DNA of 64,000 bases. It comes from an uncultured Planctomycetia bacterium (GTDB lineage: Bacteria > Planctomycetota > UBA1135 > GCA-002686595). The notes under the pieces were generated by a model, which saw nothing but the letters and a program-made list of their open reading frames with translations, had not been told where the DNA came from and made no database searches. A program made the position numbers and the translations under genes. Positions 28,019-41,190 of the stretch are shown in pieces; within the stretch, counting starts at the first letter, position 1; every line of letters starts with the position of its first letter. The DNA is taken from the NCBI GenBank assembly GCA_937952135.1, contig CALFYL010000345.1, forward strand, positions 1 through 64,000, in the 5' to 3' direction.

Positions 28019-28133
28019 GGGCGGATGGTCGACTCGATCGCCCGACTCCTTGAGCACGCACGGATGCGCCAGCGCGCGCCTGACGCTGGCCCGGCCGTCC
28101 CAGGGACCCCGAGGTGGCCCCAGGGCCTATGCC

Positions 28134-28170
28134 AACTTCCGATAATGTATGTTATGTTGCACACCCAGGT
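28134..28170 (-). promoter_or_regulatory. A/T-rich island, candidate promoter
   Basis: The block around TAATGTATGTTATGTTG is strikingly A/T-rich in a very GC-rich setting. It lies 120-150 bases upstream of the GyrI-like lipoprotein start and just beyond the end of the neighbouring minus-strand gene. On the minus strand it reads CAACATAACATACATTA with overlapping CATA repeats and a possible -10-like CATTAT. The direction and true function are not proven. Confidence 0.4.
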
Positions 28171-28221
28171 AGTCGTCGCTTTGGACCTGACGCCTCGGCG
28201 AGGCTGCGGCTCGGCGCCCGC

Positions 28222-28812
28222 TCAGCTTCGGCTGGTCGCCGCGGATCCCGGGCCGCCGGGAAAGCGCGCCACGGTCTTGGGCGGCGGCGGCGGACTCCAG
28301 TCCAGGTCGAGCCCGATGAAGGCGCAGCGCAGGTGCGGCGCATCGCGGGCCGGCCAGTCGACGACAAGATTCCGAGCGGACGACGACACGATGCCGAGCG
28401 ACGGCGAGGCCCTTTCGGTCGGTAGCGCGAGCGCACGCCGCATCACGAGTTCCAAGGCGAGGCTCTCGACGTGGACGGCGATCTGCTCGCCGGCGTGGCG
28501 TCGGGCGAGTTCGTCGAGTGCGGCGAAGAGCTCCGTGTCTCGCTGCGATCCGAAGCGCGCTCCGAGCGGCGGTTCGACACCCGACGAACCCCGTGCGGGA
28601 TCTTCCACGCCTCGCGGACGTCGTCGGTTCCCCGGCGCGGCGCGCGGGCTGTCGAGACGCTCGAGTTCCGCCTCGCCGAACAAGCCGCGCCAGGCGTAGG
28701 CGGCGACGATCGGCGCGGCTTCGGGCAGCGCCTCGGCCGCGAACTCCGAAACTGCGTCCGCAGTCGCCGCTGTCGACCAAGCCGTCAACCAAAGCCTTGT
28801 CAAGTCGCTCAC
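28222..28812 (-). CDS. Probable inactive histidine-phosphatase (phosphoglycerate mutase) relative
   Basis: This 196-residue frame starts with GTG. Its outline resembles the histidine phosphatase fold: TRLWLTAWSTAA at the N-terminus aligns with the usual TRLYLVRHGET, and LARRHAGEQIAVHVESLAL at 102-120 aligns with the usual HPGE-VLVVSHGG segment, followed by RRALALP and NLVVDWP. Both catalytic motifs (RHG and the second His-Gly) are replaced. It could be a pseudoenzyme or a decaying gene. The family link is an inference by eye and the gene call is moderate. Confidence 0.5.
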   Translation of the reverse strand: MSDLTRLWLTAWSTAATADAVSEFAAEALPEAAPIVAAYAWRGLFGEAELERLDSPRAAPGNRRRPRGVEDPARGSSGVEPPLGARFGSQRDTELFAALDELARRHAGEQIAVHVESLALELVMRRALALPTERASPSLGIVSSSARNLVVDWPARDAPHLRCAFIGLDLDWSPPPPPKTVARFPGGPGSAATSRS

Positions 28813-29020
28813 GACTCCATGCTAGCGACGCTTCGAGTCGGTTCGAACAGGCCCGGCCGGCGGTCGGCGGCGCGCGATTTCGGGCCAAGACGATTGCCGC
28901 CGCTGACGCGCTCCGATACGGTCCCGCGCCCATCCTCGCGGCGCGCGATGCGGACGAACCACAGGTCCGCGCGCGCCCGAACGTCCCACCCGTCATGAAG
29001 CATTCGCGGAGCCTCAGTCG

Positions 29021-29704
29021 ATGATGAGCCGCTGCCAAGTCTTCTTGCGCTCGTCGATCGGCAAGAAGCTGTTGATGGCCCTCACGGGCCTGTTCCTGAT
29101 CGGCTTCCTGGTCGCGCATCTGGCGGGCAACCTGACGCTGTTCGTCGACGCCGACGGCGGCGCGATGGCGGTCTACGCGCAGAAGCTCGCCGACCTCGGT
29201 CCCCTCCTGTGGATCGCCGAGGTCGGCCTGTTCGTGCTGTTCGTCGTGCACTTGGGCCTGGGCATGCGCGCCGCGATGGAGAATCGCGAAGCGCGGCCCG
29301 CGCGCTACAAGGACACCGCCCCCAAGGGCGGGCGCAGCCCGGCTTCGGTGACGATGATCGCCACCGGGGTCGTGATCCTGCTGTTCCTGATCGTCCACCT
29401 GATCGACTTCCGTTTGGTGGACGGGCTCTTCGCGCACCCCGAGCCTGCGACGCTCGCCAAGGTCGTCGTCGAACGCCTTTCGTCGCCGCTCGGCGCCGCG
29501 ATCTACTTCTTCGGCATGGTCGCCCTCGGCGTGCACCTGTGGCACGCGTTCCAAAGCGCGCTCCAGACACTCGGCCTCCGCCATCCGGCCTACGACAAGT
29601 CGATCAAGTGTGTCGGCGCGGTCCTGGCCGTCGGCGTCGCCGGCCTGTTCGCCGCCTTCCCCGTGCTGTGCCTGATCTACAAGGGCGATTGGCCCTGGAG
29701 CTGA
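29021..29704 (+). CDS. sdhC: Succinate dehydrogenase cytochrome b subunit
   Basis: This membrane anchor of complex II carries haem and passes electrons to quinone. The 227-residue protein has five hydrophobic helices and histidines placed as in the two-haem type B cytochrome: His33 (FLVAHLAGN), His77 (LFVVHLGLG), His126 (LIVHLIDF) and His172/His175 (GVHLWHAF). This type normally works with menaquinone. ATG at 29021 or 29024 is possible. It heads the sdhCAB operon. Confidence 0.93.
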   Translation: MMSRCQVFLRSSIGKKLLMALTGLFLIGFLVAHLAGNLTLFVDADGGAMAVYAQKLADLGPLLWIAEVGLFVLFVVHLGLGMRAAMENREARPARYKDTAPKGGRSPASVTMIATGVVILLFLIVHLIDFRLVDGLFAHPEPATLAKVVVERLSSPLGAAIYFFGMVALGVHLWHAFQSALQTLGLRHPAYDKSIKCVGAVLAVGVAGLFAAFPVLCLIYKGDWPWS

Positions 29705-29729
29705 TGCCCCGCGCCGCGAGGCCCCCACC

Positions 29730-31708
<1,979 letters not shown>

Positions 31709-31712
<4 letters not shown>

Positions 31713-32518
31713 GTGCGGGTCACGACGACCACGGTTCGGGAGGGCTCGACCTGACGCTCCACATCTGGCGTCAGGAATCGAGCGAGGCGCAGGGACGGTT
31801 CGAGACGTATCCGTTGCACGACGTGTCGCCCGACATGTCGTTCCTCGAGATGCTCGACGTCCTGAACGAACAACTCGTGCGCGAGGGCCGCGAGCCGGTC
31901 GAGTTCGACCACGATTGCCGCGAAGGCATCTGCGGCAGTTGCGGGGTGATGATCAACGGCCAGGCGCACGGTCCGGACCGCGAGACGGCGACGTGCCAGC
32001 TGCACATGCGGCGCTTCAAGAGCGGAGAGACGATCTTCATCGAGCCGTTCCGCGCGCGCGCCTTCCCGGTTCTGCGCGACCTCGTCGTCGACCGCAGCGC
32101 CTTCGACCGCATCATGTCGAAGGGCGGGTTCGTCTCGGTGAACACGGGCGCCGCGCGCGACGCGAACTCGATCCTGATTCCGAAGGAGAACGCGGACCTG
32201 GCGATGGACGCCGCCGCGTGCATCGGCTGCGGCGCCTGCGTGGCCGCGTGCCCGAACGCCGCCGCGATGCTGTTCGTCGGCGCGAAGATCTCGCATCTGG
32301 GGCTCTTGCCCCAAGGCCGTCCGGAGCGCAGCCGGCGCGTGCTCGCCATGGTCGCGCAGATGGACGCCGAGGGCTTCGGCAACTGCGGGAACATCTACGA
32401 GTGCGAGGCGGCGTGCCCGAAAGCCATCTCGGTCGAGAACATCGCGCGCCTCAACCGCGACTACTTGATCGCGAGCGCGACCGAGCGTCCGCCGACCGCC
32501 TCCGGCGGCGGCGCCTGA
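31709..32518 (+). CDS. sdhB: Succinate dehydrogenase iron-sulfur subunit
   Basis: This electron-transfer subunit links the flavin to the membrane. The 269-residue product holds the [2Fe-2S] ligands in CREGICGSCGVMING with a later ATCQLHM, and the two cluster motifs CIGCGACVAACPN and CGNIYECEAACPKAI for the [4Fe-4S] and [3Fe-4S] centres. The ATG overlaps the sdhA stop (ATGA), so the two are translationally coupled. A Nfu-type scaffold is encoded at 25.3 kb. Confidence 0.96.
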
Positions 32519-33168
32519 GCGAGCGAAGCGACGTCCGACGAACCAGGTTTCGCGAGCGGGCTCCGACCGGCGTCGCTGCGCCGTCCGAGTGGCGCTCGCC
32601 GAACGGAATGCACCCCAACGGCGAGACCGCTCGCCGCTCGAGTTCCTCCGCTCCGAGCTCGGATCGACTCGCAGCGGGTCGCAACTCCCCCATCGGTCGA
32701 GCTAGTCCCTGTGTGGGACGCCGCGGCGCCGAACGCCGAGCGACCCGGCTTTACCGCGGAGTCACGGGCCCAGTGGACGGCGTAACGATCTCGGAACGCG
32801 AACTTCCCACTCCCAAGGGGCGCCCCCGCTCCAGCGGGCTTGGCGGGGTCGGAAGGCTGGAATCGGTGACCGGCACGCCACTTGCCTCTGAGAGCGCGGG
32901 CTCTACGCTCAGTCGCGCGCGGCGCCGTTTTCAAGCACGCTGACCTTCGACCGCGCGGACAAGCCCACACGTCCACAAGCTCGCCAGTTCATTCGGTCCA
33001 GACCCACTTCCGTCCAACTCGAGCCAGTCGAACGCGAGTGAGTCCACCCGACCCAGTTCCTTCGAACCCACCTTCCATCCAACCACCCTCCATCCGATCC
33101 ACCTTCCCTTGAATCCACTCAGAGCGGCGGCGAACTCCGCCCCGTGGCCTGAGAGACGAACCACCACC
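32519..33168. other. 650-base non-coding leader before the HEAT-repeat gene
   Basis: No gene is supported in this stretch. The first two thirds are GC-rich and featureless to me. From about 32990 the plus strand becomes C/T/A-rich and purine-poor, with degenerate CCACC(T/C)TCCATCC units listed separately. The HEAT-protein start follows. This may be an untranslated leader or a promoter region. Confidence 0.5.
33068..33120 (+). repeat. Degenerate 15-16-bp pyrimidine-rich repeats
   Basis: The units CCACCTTCCATCCAA (33068-33082), CCACCCTCCATCCGAT (33083-33098), CCACCTTCCCTTGAAT (33099-33114) and a partial CCACTC follow one another. They lie 50-100 bases before the HEAT-protein ATG. The strand asymmetry could keep the mRNA leader unstructured. 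Confidence 0.55.
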
Positions 33169-35331
<2,163 letters not shown>

Positions 35332-35402
35332 TCGGCCTGTGATGCGGGGCGCTCTCCCAAGCCGGCCCACTCGCGGCCGGCGGCGGACGAGCCCCTGAAG
35401 AC

Positions 35403-35436
35403 AACGCCCGGACTTCCCCGCGGAAGTCCGGGCGTT
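35403..35436 (+). terminator. Strong hairpin terminator
   Basis: AACGCCCGGACTTCC (35403-35417) and GGAAGTCCGGGCGTT (35422-35436) form a perfect 15-bp stem with a 4-base CCGC loop, followed by CTCGTTTCC. It lies 71 bases after the HEAT-protein stop and before a convergent gene, so it may serve both strands. It is the best terminator in the window. Confidence 0.8.
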
Positions 35437-35550
35437 CTCGTTTCCTGCGGGCCCCGGCTCGTGGCGGTTTCCCCGCCCGCTCGAACGCTCTCGCCGGGTT
35501 GCGCTCCGCGCGGAGCTCCACGCGCCCCGTCACCAAGCGCGCCGGCGACG

Positions 35551-36165
35551 TCAGGCCACGGGGGCTTCGCCCGCGCGAGGCGCGTCCGACGGCGCGCGCG
35601 AGAGCACCAGCAACGCGCCGAACGCGAGCCCGAACCCGGCGACGCAGATCCACAGCGCGCGGCGCGCCGCGTCGCTTGCGGCTTCGTCCCGCGCGAGCAC
35701 CTGTGCGGCGAAGGCGCTCTGCTCCGCGTGCAGCTCGAGCCACGACTCACGCGCCGCCGCGTCGAGCGAACTCGAGTCGATCGCCGCCTTCCAGCGCGCG
35801 AGCAAGTCCTCGGCGACGCGGCCCAGTCCCAGCGTCAGCGCGCAGAGCACCGCGTTGCGCGCGAGGTCCAGGCTCTGCGGCGCCACTTCGAGCCCGGCGA
35901 GCGCCTCGTCCAGCGCCGCGGGCAGATTCCCCGCGTTGTACAGCACGTGGAAGCGCCACTCCGCGCGCAGTTGCGGCGATGCGATGAAGCGCGTCTCGTT
36001 CAACGCGAGGTCGTAGCGGCCGCGCTCGAACTGCGCCGCGACCTCCTCCACGGCCGCAGCCTGTGCCGCGTCCTGTGCTGCATCCTGCGCCGCTGCGCCC
36101 GACGCGACGAGCGCGACGCCGAGCAGCGTGCGGGTGACGCTAGCGAGCCGCGGCCAAGCGCTCAC
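35551..36165 (-). CDS. Exported membrane-tethered protein with TPR-like helices
   Basis: The 204-residue product has an N-terminal signal peptide (TLLGVALVASGAAAQ), an Ala/Gln/Asp-rich spacer, and a helical body with repeated hairpins (VAAQFERGRYDLALNETR, NAGNLPAALDEALAGLEVAP) resembling tetratricopeptide units. A C-terminal membrane helix (about 169-188, ALWICVAGFGLAFGALLVL) follows. Its start overlaps the end of the spermidine-synthase-like gene by 26 bases, implying co-translation. No enzyme motif is seen. Confidence 0.75.
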   Translation of the reverse strand: MSAWPRLASVTRTLLGVALVASGAAAQDAAQDAAQAAAVEEVAAQFERGRYDLALNETRFIASPQLRAEWRFHVLYNAGNLPAALDEALAGLEVAPQSLDLARNAVLCALTLGLGRVAEDLLARWKAAIDSSSLDAAARESWLELHAEQSAFAAQVLARDEAASDAARRALWICVAGFGLAFGALLVLSRAPSDAPRAGEAPVA

Positions 36166-37741
36166 GCGCCCCCTCCAGCGAGCGTTGTTGGAGCCGCTCC
36201 AGCGGACTGCGATCGTCTCGCAGCGGCGCGTCCGCCGCGGCGCCGTGGAACCGCCGCCAACAGCCCTCGGGCGAGAGCGACGGCAGCAGCGCCTTGGCGA
36301 CGGCGCCCTCGAACCAGTAGTCGTCGCCGTCCGGCGCGGTCGGCCGCGCGCCCGACCGCGCGAAGAGCACGATGTTCCGCGAACGCGGAGTCAGGTAGCC
36401 GACGCACTCGCCGTCGAAAGCCGCCGCGAGCGTGGTCGCCACCGCCTGCACGACCGGGTCGTCGAAGCCGAAGCCGCCGACGTTCACCGCGATCCAGCCG
36501 TTTTCCGCGAGGCGCGCGCGCATCTGCGAGAAGGCTTCGAGGGTCGCGAGGTGCGCGGGGATCTCGACTTGGTTCTGGTAGGCGTCCAGCACGAGCAGAT
36601 CGAACTCGCCCGGCAGCCCGCGCAGCCCCGCGCGGCCGTCGACTCCGGCGAGCACCGTGCCGCGCTCGGTCGCGAGGTCGAACCACTCGAAGCCGAGCTC
36701 GACGACCCGCTCGTCGATCTCCAGGCCGCTCAGTTCGAGCTCAGCAGCGGGCGGCGAGGCGCCCTCGAGCACGCGGAACGCCGTCCCCGCGCCGAGCCCG
36801 ATCACGGCGACGCGCCACGGACCTTCCGCGCGCGCCCACCAGGCCGGCAGCACGAACAGGTCGTAGTAGAAACCCGGCCCGAGCAGCCCCTTGTGCGCGA
36901 CCCACACCGACTGGAACGAGTCGAGCCCCTCGTTGACCTGCAGCAAGCGCTGCGGCTCGCCCCAGCGGCGGTCCTCGACGACGCGGATCGACTGGTAGCG
37001 CGACTCGGCCTCGGCCAGCACCTCGACGCCCGGCGGCGCCGGCGAGCGTTCGAGGCGCGAGAGCAGCGTGGCGGGAAGCGTCGCGCAGGCGAGGGCGCCG
37101 GCGACGAGCCAGCCGCCGCGCGACTGGCTGAGCAGCCCCACGATCGCGCTGCATCCGAGCAGCACGAGGGCCGCCGCCACGAAGGTCCACGACAGCCCGA
37201 GCGTGGGCGCGAAGACGTGCGTCGTCCCAAACGCGCCCGCGAGGCTGCCCAGGGTCGAGGCGCACAGCACGGTGCCGCCGGCTGTCCCCGCGTGCGTGCG
37301 CGAGATGCGCTGGTAGCACTCCGTGCAAAGCGGCGCGACGGTGCCGAGCAGCGCCGCGGGCGGAAGGAACAGCACCAGCGTCGCGGCGAGGCTGCCCCAC
37401 AGGAGCAGCGACGCCGACTGATCGAGGGTCAGCTCGCGCGGGAGCAGCACCTCGCACAACGGGCGTGCGAGAGCGGGCAACCAGGCGTTCCACGCCGCCG
37501 CCGCCGCGAGCAGCCAGGCGAGATCGCGGGTCGGTCGAGCGCGCACCGCCAGTCGCGAGCCGAGCAGATACCCCAGCGCGAGCGCGAGCAGGATCACGCC
37601 GATGACGTTGGTCCACACCCCGGCGCTCGAGCCGAACCACGGCGCGAGCAAGCGCACCGCGGCCAGCTCGACGGTCATGGTCGCCGCGCCCGCGAGGGCG
37701 GCGACGGCGAGGAGCAGCACGCGCGATCCGGCTTCGCTCAT
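36140..37741 (-). CDS. Membrane-fused spermidine-synthase-like protein
   Basis: The 533-residue protein has an N-terminal membrane half with about 6-8 hydrophobic helices. The C-terminal half is a Rossmann-fold methyltransferase-like domain of the spermidine synthase family: LLQVNEGLDSFQSVW, VAVIGLGAGTAFRVL, LSGLEIDERVVELG, and LLVLDAYQ, the position of the catalytic Asp. Fused proteins of this kind are common in planctomycetes and are often called fused MFS/spermidine synthases, but a polyamine product has rarely been shown. The ATG at 37741 starts straight into the first helix. Confidence 0.85.
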   Translation of the reverse strand: MSEAGSRVLLLAVAALAGAATMTVELAAVRLLAPWFGSSAGVWTNVIGVILLALALGYLLGSRLAVRARPTRDLAWLLAAAAAWNAWLPALARPLCEVLLPRELTLDQSASLLLWGSLAATLVLFLPPAALLGTVAPLCTECYQRISRTHAGTAGGTVLCASTLGSLAGAFGTTHVFAPTLGLSWTFVAAALVLLGCSAIVGLLSQSRGGWLVAGALACATLPATLLSRLERSPAPPGVEVLAEAESRYQSIRVVEDRRWGEPQRLLQVNEGLDSFQSVWVAHKGLLGPGFYYDLFVLPAWWARAEGPWRVAVIGLGAGTAFRVLEGASPPAAELELSGLEIDERVVELGFEWFDLATERGTVLAGVDGRAGLRGLPGEFDLLVLDAYQNQVEIPAHLATLEAFSQMRARLAENGWIAVNVGGFGFDDPVVQAVATTLAAAFDGECVGYLTPRSRNIVLFARSGARPTAPDGDDYWFEGAVAKALLPSLSPEGCWRRFHGAAADAPLRDDRSPLERLQQRSLEGARERLAAAR

Positions 37742-37935
37742 GGCTTGGGGGACGCACCGAGACGCGGGGGCAGGTCGAGCGGGACGGCTGGGCGCGCGAG
37801 GGGTTCGTGCGCCGGAGAGACCGCGCGGCTAGCCGGCTCGCCGCGCGAGGCCACGCTGGAGCGCCAGCTCGGGAGCGCGGCCGAGGGCCGCACTCGGCGG
37901 CGGGTTCAGGCCGGGCGAGTGCGAACCTGTGGCGC

Positions 37936-39228
37936 TCAGCGCGGGATGTCGAGGGTGATCTGGGCCACGAACACGCGGCCCGGGTCGCTCGTGCCGCGCG
38001 AGATCAGTCCGAGCATGTCGTCCACGCTGCGCGCGACCTTCTGCTGCTGGTTGTGCCCGTTCAGCACAAAGGTGATCGGCTTGGAGAGGTCGACGATCGC
38101 ATCGTTGAGGTAGAGCGTCACGCTGCGCACCTCTTCGCTGTCGATCTTGATCGTGTTGGTCGAGCGATCGGCCGTCGCGGTGACCGTGCCCTGCAGGCCT
38201 TCGGTCTTGGGGAACATGAGCCAGTAGGCCTTGAACACCTGCAGCGGCTCGGGGGCGATCACGATCTTCGCCGGGTTCGCGGCGCGCGTGGTCTGGCCCA
38301 TCCACGACCACAGGTCGGCGACCGTCGCGTCGGGTTTGATGGTGCAGTTCGAGTAGCCGAGCTGCTTCGCGTCCTCCTCGAACTTGGCGCTGTTCGCGCC
38401 GCCTTGGAGGAACGTCGGCAAGTTGCAGAAGTTCGCCGCGCCGATCTCGCCGGTGTCGCCCGCCAGGCCGGCGATGCCCGCGAACAGGTGCGGGTACTTT
38501 GCGCCGAGCACCATCGCCGCGGGCACGCCTTGTTCGCGACCCAGCACGTAGACCCGGTCGAAGTCGATCGAGACCGACGTCGACACGTCGCGGAACACGG
38601 CCATGGCCGCGAACAGTCCGCCCTTGCGCCCGTCGGACTCGAGCACGCTCCACAATTCGGCTTCGACCGGCATACCGACCACCGCGATCGCCGCGCCATC
38701 GCGGAGCGCGGGCTCGTGCAGGTCGTCCTGCAGGAAGGTCATCGGCGCGAGCGGCTTGCCGTCGCGCATCCCGGGCAGGCACAGCACGAGCGGCAGCGCC
38801 GGGCCGGAGGGCTTGTAGGCCGCGGGCAATTGCAGCGCGTACTCGAAGGTCTCGCCGCCGAACTCGGCCTTCAGCGCCGCGGCCTTGCCGCCGCGCACGT
38901 TCTTGGCCTCGCTCGAGTACCCGAGCGCCTTGCCGAGGTCCAAGTGCGACGCGAGCGCGGCCTGCACCGCCTCTTCCGGGTCCTTGATCCCGCGCTTCTT
39001 CCCGAACTTCTCGAGGTCGCCGACGATCTCCGCGCGCGCCTTCTCGCGGTCCTTCTCGCTGGTCTTCTCGCCGAAGAACTTGTTCAGCGCGCGGCCCATC
39101 TTCTTGTGGTCGGCGTCCGACCAATCGAGTGTTTGCCACGCCGCCGAGGCGACCGAAGCCGCGAGGAACGCGAGCAGCGCGATCGGAGTGAAGCGTCGCA
39201 AACCGAGCGAGAGGGTTTGATTCAGCAT
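37936..39228 (-). CDS. Exported alpha/beta-hydrolase-fold protein, catalytic Ser replaced
   Basis: The 430-residue product has a signal peptide (RRFTPIALLAFLAASVASA), a helical N-terminal region rich in Lys/Glu, and a hydrolase-like domain. LPLVLCLPGMRDG fits the oxyanion strand, and the nucleophile elbow would be VYVLGREQGVPAAMV (230-234). There the usual Gly-x-Ser-x-Gly reads G-R-E-Q-G, so hydrolase activity is doubtful. The C-terminus is a beta-rich segment (TITFVLNGHN-like). The ATG at 39228 is fixed by the signal peptide. It appears to be transcribed alone or after the Nudix-PurM gene. Confidence 0.75.
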   Translation of the reverse strand: MLNQTLSLGLRRFTPIALLAFLAASVASAAWQTLDWSDADHKKMGRALNKFFGEKTSEKDREKARAEIVGDLEKFGKKRGIKDPEEAVQAALASHLDLGKALGYSSEAKNVRGGKAAALKAEFGGETFEYALQLPAAYKPSGPALPLVLCLPGMRDGKPLAPMTFLQDDLHEPALRDGAAIAVVGMPVEAELWSVLESDGRKGGLFAAMAVFRDVSTSVSIDFDRVYVLGREQGVPAAMVLGAKYPHLFAGIAGLAGDTGEIGAANFCNLPTFLQGGANSAKFEEDAKQLGYSNCTIKPDATVADLWSWMGQTTRAANPAKIVIAPEPLQVFKAYWLMFPKTEGLQGTVTATADRSTNTIKIDSEEVRSVTLYLNDAIVDLSKPITFVLNGHNQQQKVARSVDDMLGLISRGTSDPGRVFVAQITLDIPR

Positions 39229-39424
39229 GTCGTCGGGCAGGTTGGAGTAAGGACCTTTGTCCGGGCGGCGCACGGGTGGCGCGGCGGGGTCAAGAGCTTG
39301 TGCTTTGGGGGATCGAGGGTCCAGTGCAACCCTCGCGATCGGTGAATCCTGGAGCGCGACGAACCCGGCCGTCTGCGCTGCGCGCGCTTGCGCCGCGGCA
39401 GGTCGACTCGAGTGCGCGCGCGCC

Positions 39425-41032
39425 TCAGGACGTGAAGCGAACGACACCTTGCCCAGCGGCGATTTCGCCCATGCGCCAGCAGCTTTCGCCGAGCGCCGCG
39501 AGTTCGCGCTGCACCGCGTCGGCCTCGTCGCGCGCCACGATCAGCGCCATGCCCACGCCCATGTTGAGCACTTGGTAGGACTCCTCGCGGTCGACGTTGC
39601 CGGCTTGGCAGAGGTAGCGGAACAGCGCGGGCGGAGTCCACGACGTGCGGTCGATCACCGCATCGCAAGCGTTGAGCACGCGCGGCAGGTTGTCGACCAA
39701 ACCGCCCCCGGTGATGTGCGCCATCGCGTGGATAGCACCGCGCTCGAGCAGCGGCCACAGCACCTTGAAGTACGAACGGTGTTCGGCGAGCAAGGCCTCC
39801 CCGACGCTGCGGCCCTCGAGTTCCGCCGGTCGCGCGTCGACTTCGAGCCCCTTCACGTCGAACAGGATCTTGCGCGCGAGCGAGTAGCCGTTCGTGTGCA
39901 GGCCCGCCGAGGGCAGGCCGAGCAGCACGTCGCCGGGGCGCACGCGCGAGCCGTCGAGCAGCTTCTGAGGATCGACGATGCCGACGATGAAGCCCGCGAG
40001 GTCAAAGTCCCCCGGCGCGTACAGGCCGGGCATCTCCGCGGTCTCGCCGCCGAGCAGCGCGACCCCGTTCTCGCGGCAGCCTTCCGCGCAGCCGCGGATC
40101 AATTCGCTCACGACTTCGGGCGCCATCGTCCCCACCGCGACATAGTCGAGGAAGAACAGCGGCCGCGCGCCCTGCACGAGGATGTCGTTGACGCAGTGGT
40201 TCACGAGGTCGCGCCCGACGGTGTGGTGGACGCCGGCGCGTTTGGCGACCTCGAGCTTCGTGCCGACGCCGTCGGCGCTCGCGACGAGCATGCCTTGCCC
40301 CACGCCCGCGCGCGCGAGGTCGAAGAGCCCGCCGAAGGACCCGATGTCCCCCACGACCCCCGGCGTGAACGTCGCGCGGATCGCGGGCGTGGCGCGGTCG
40401 ACGGCGCTGTACTTCTTCTCGATGTCGACGCCCGAGTCGCGGTACGAAACCGAGCGGGCCGAAGCAGATCCAGGAGTGCTGTGGGTGGTCATGTGGGCGA
40501 TGCGGTCCAGCGCGCGAACATACCGCGGGTCGCGCGCCAAAGGCGCAAGGATCCGCTCGCGATTGTCGAAGGCCAGGGGCTCGGGAAGTTCGTCGAGCGA
40601 GAACCAGGCGGCGTCCAGCGCGTCGTCGCCCGCGCACACGTCGCCGCGGGTGACGGCGCACAAGTACACGGCGAGGTTCAGGGGCCGTCGGCCCGGCGTT
40701 TCGACGCGCAGCAGGTCGAAAAGCTCGAGCGCTTCGACCTCGAGGCCGCATTCCTCGCGCACCTCGCGCGCGGCCGTCTCGGCGGCGGTCTCGTGCAGTT
40801 CCTGGTAGCCCGCCGGCAGCGCCCACGAACCGCGGCAGGGATCGATGGCGCGCCGCACGAGCAACACGCGGCCACGCGCGTCGAGCGCGATCGCCGCAGC
40901 GGCCGAAGCGGGGTTTTCGTACAACACGAAGCGGCAGCTCGGGCAGCGGAGCCGCTCGCGGCCCTCCACCCAGCCGGGCGCCAAAATCGCCCCGCACTGG
41001 GTGCAATGGCGCGCCGCGCCCCGTCCTGCCAA
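39425..41032 (-). CDS. purM: Fused Nudix hydrolase - phosphoribosylformylglycinamidine cyclo-ligase (PurM)
   Basis: One open frame without an internal stop encodes two domains. Residues 1-180: a zinc ribbon (Cys10, Cys13, Cys30, Cys33) and a complete Nudix box (GYQELHETAAETAAREVREE+CGL, 75-97), resembling the NADH-pyrophosphatase type. Residues 181-535: PurM, starting MTTHSTPGSASARS, with DIEKKYSAVDRA, VASADGVGTKLEVAK, GGETAEMPGLY and ITGGGLVDNLPR. PurM makes aminoimidazole ribotide in purine synthesis. The TTG at 41032 is a guess; an ATG at 41185 adds an unlikely 51 residues. The ATG at 40492 could also start PurM alone, so both fused and separate products are possible. Confidence 0.88.
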   Translation of the reverse strand: MAGRGAARHCTQCGAILAPGWVEGRERLRCPSCRFVLYENPASAAAAIALDARGRVLLVRRAIDPCRGSWALPAGYQELHETAAETAAREVREECGLEVEALELFDLLRVETPGRRPLNLAVYLCAVTRGDVCAGDDALDAAWFSLDELPEPLAFDNRERILAPLARDPRYVRALDRIAHMTTHSTPGSASARSVSYRDSGVDIEKKYSAVDRATPAIRATFTPGVVGDIGSFGGLFDLARAGVGQGMLVASADGVGTKLEVAKRAGVHHTVGRDLVNHCVNDILVQGARPLFFLDYVAVGTMAPEVVSELIRGCAEGCRENGVALLGGETAEMPGLYAPGDFDLAGFIVGIVDPQKLLDGSRVRPGDVLLGLPSAGLHTNGYSLARKILFDVKGLEVDARPAELEGRSVGEALLAEHRSYFKVLWPLLERGAIHAMAHITGGGLVDNLPRVLNACDAVIDRTSWTPPALFRYLCQAGNVDREESYQVLNMGVGMALIVARDEADAVQRELAALGESCWRMGEIAAGQGVVRFTS

Positions 41033-41190
41033 TCCCTCTGCAGCCAATTCGTCGCTTTCTCGCGCGCACGCGGCGCGGCGGATTCCCGCCCCGCGCGCAC
41101 CTCGGCCCTTGGACGCCCCGCGGCGGCCCCTAAACTTACGAACGCTCGCATTCTGGAGCAACCACCGCGCTTCCTCGGAGCGCACCCCGC

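Noticed and set aside
28025..28699. Plus-strand open frame (224 codons)
   Set aside because: It is Arg/Ser/Ala-rich without domains and opposes two minus-strand genes with better protein-like content.
28809..29003. Minus-strand 64-codon frame whose stop overlaps the GTG of the phosphatase-like gene
   Set aside because: The overlap looks like coupling, but the peptide is charged and low-complexity and would occupy the sdhC promoter region.
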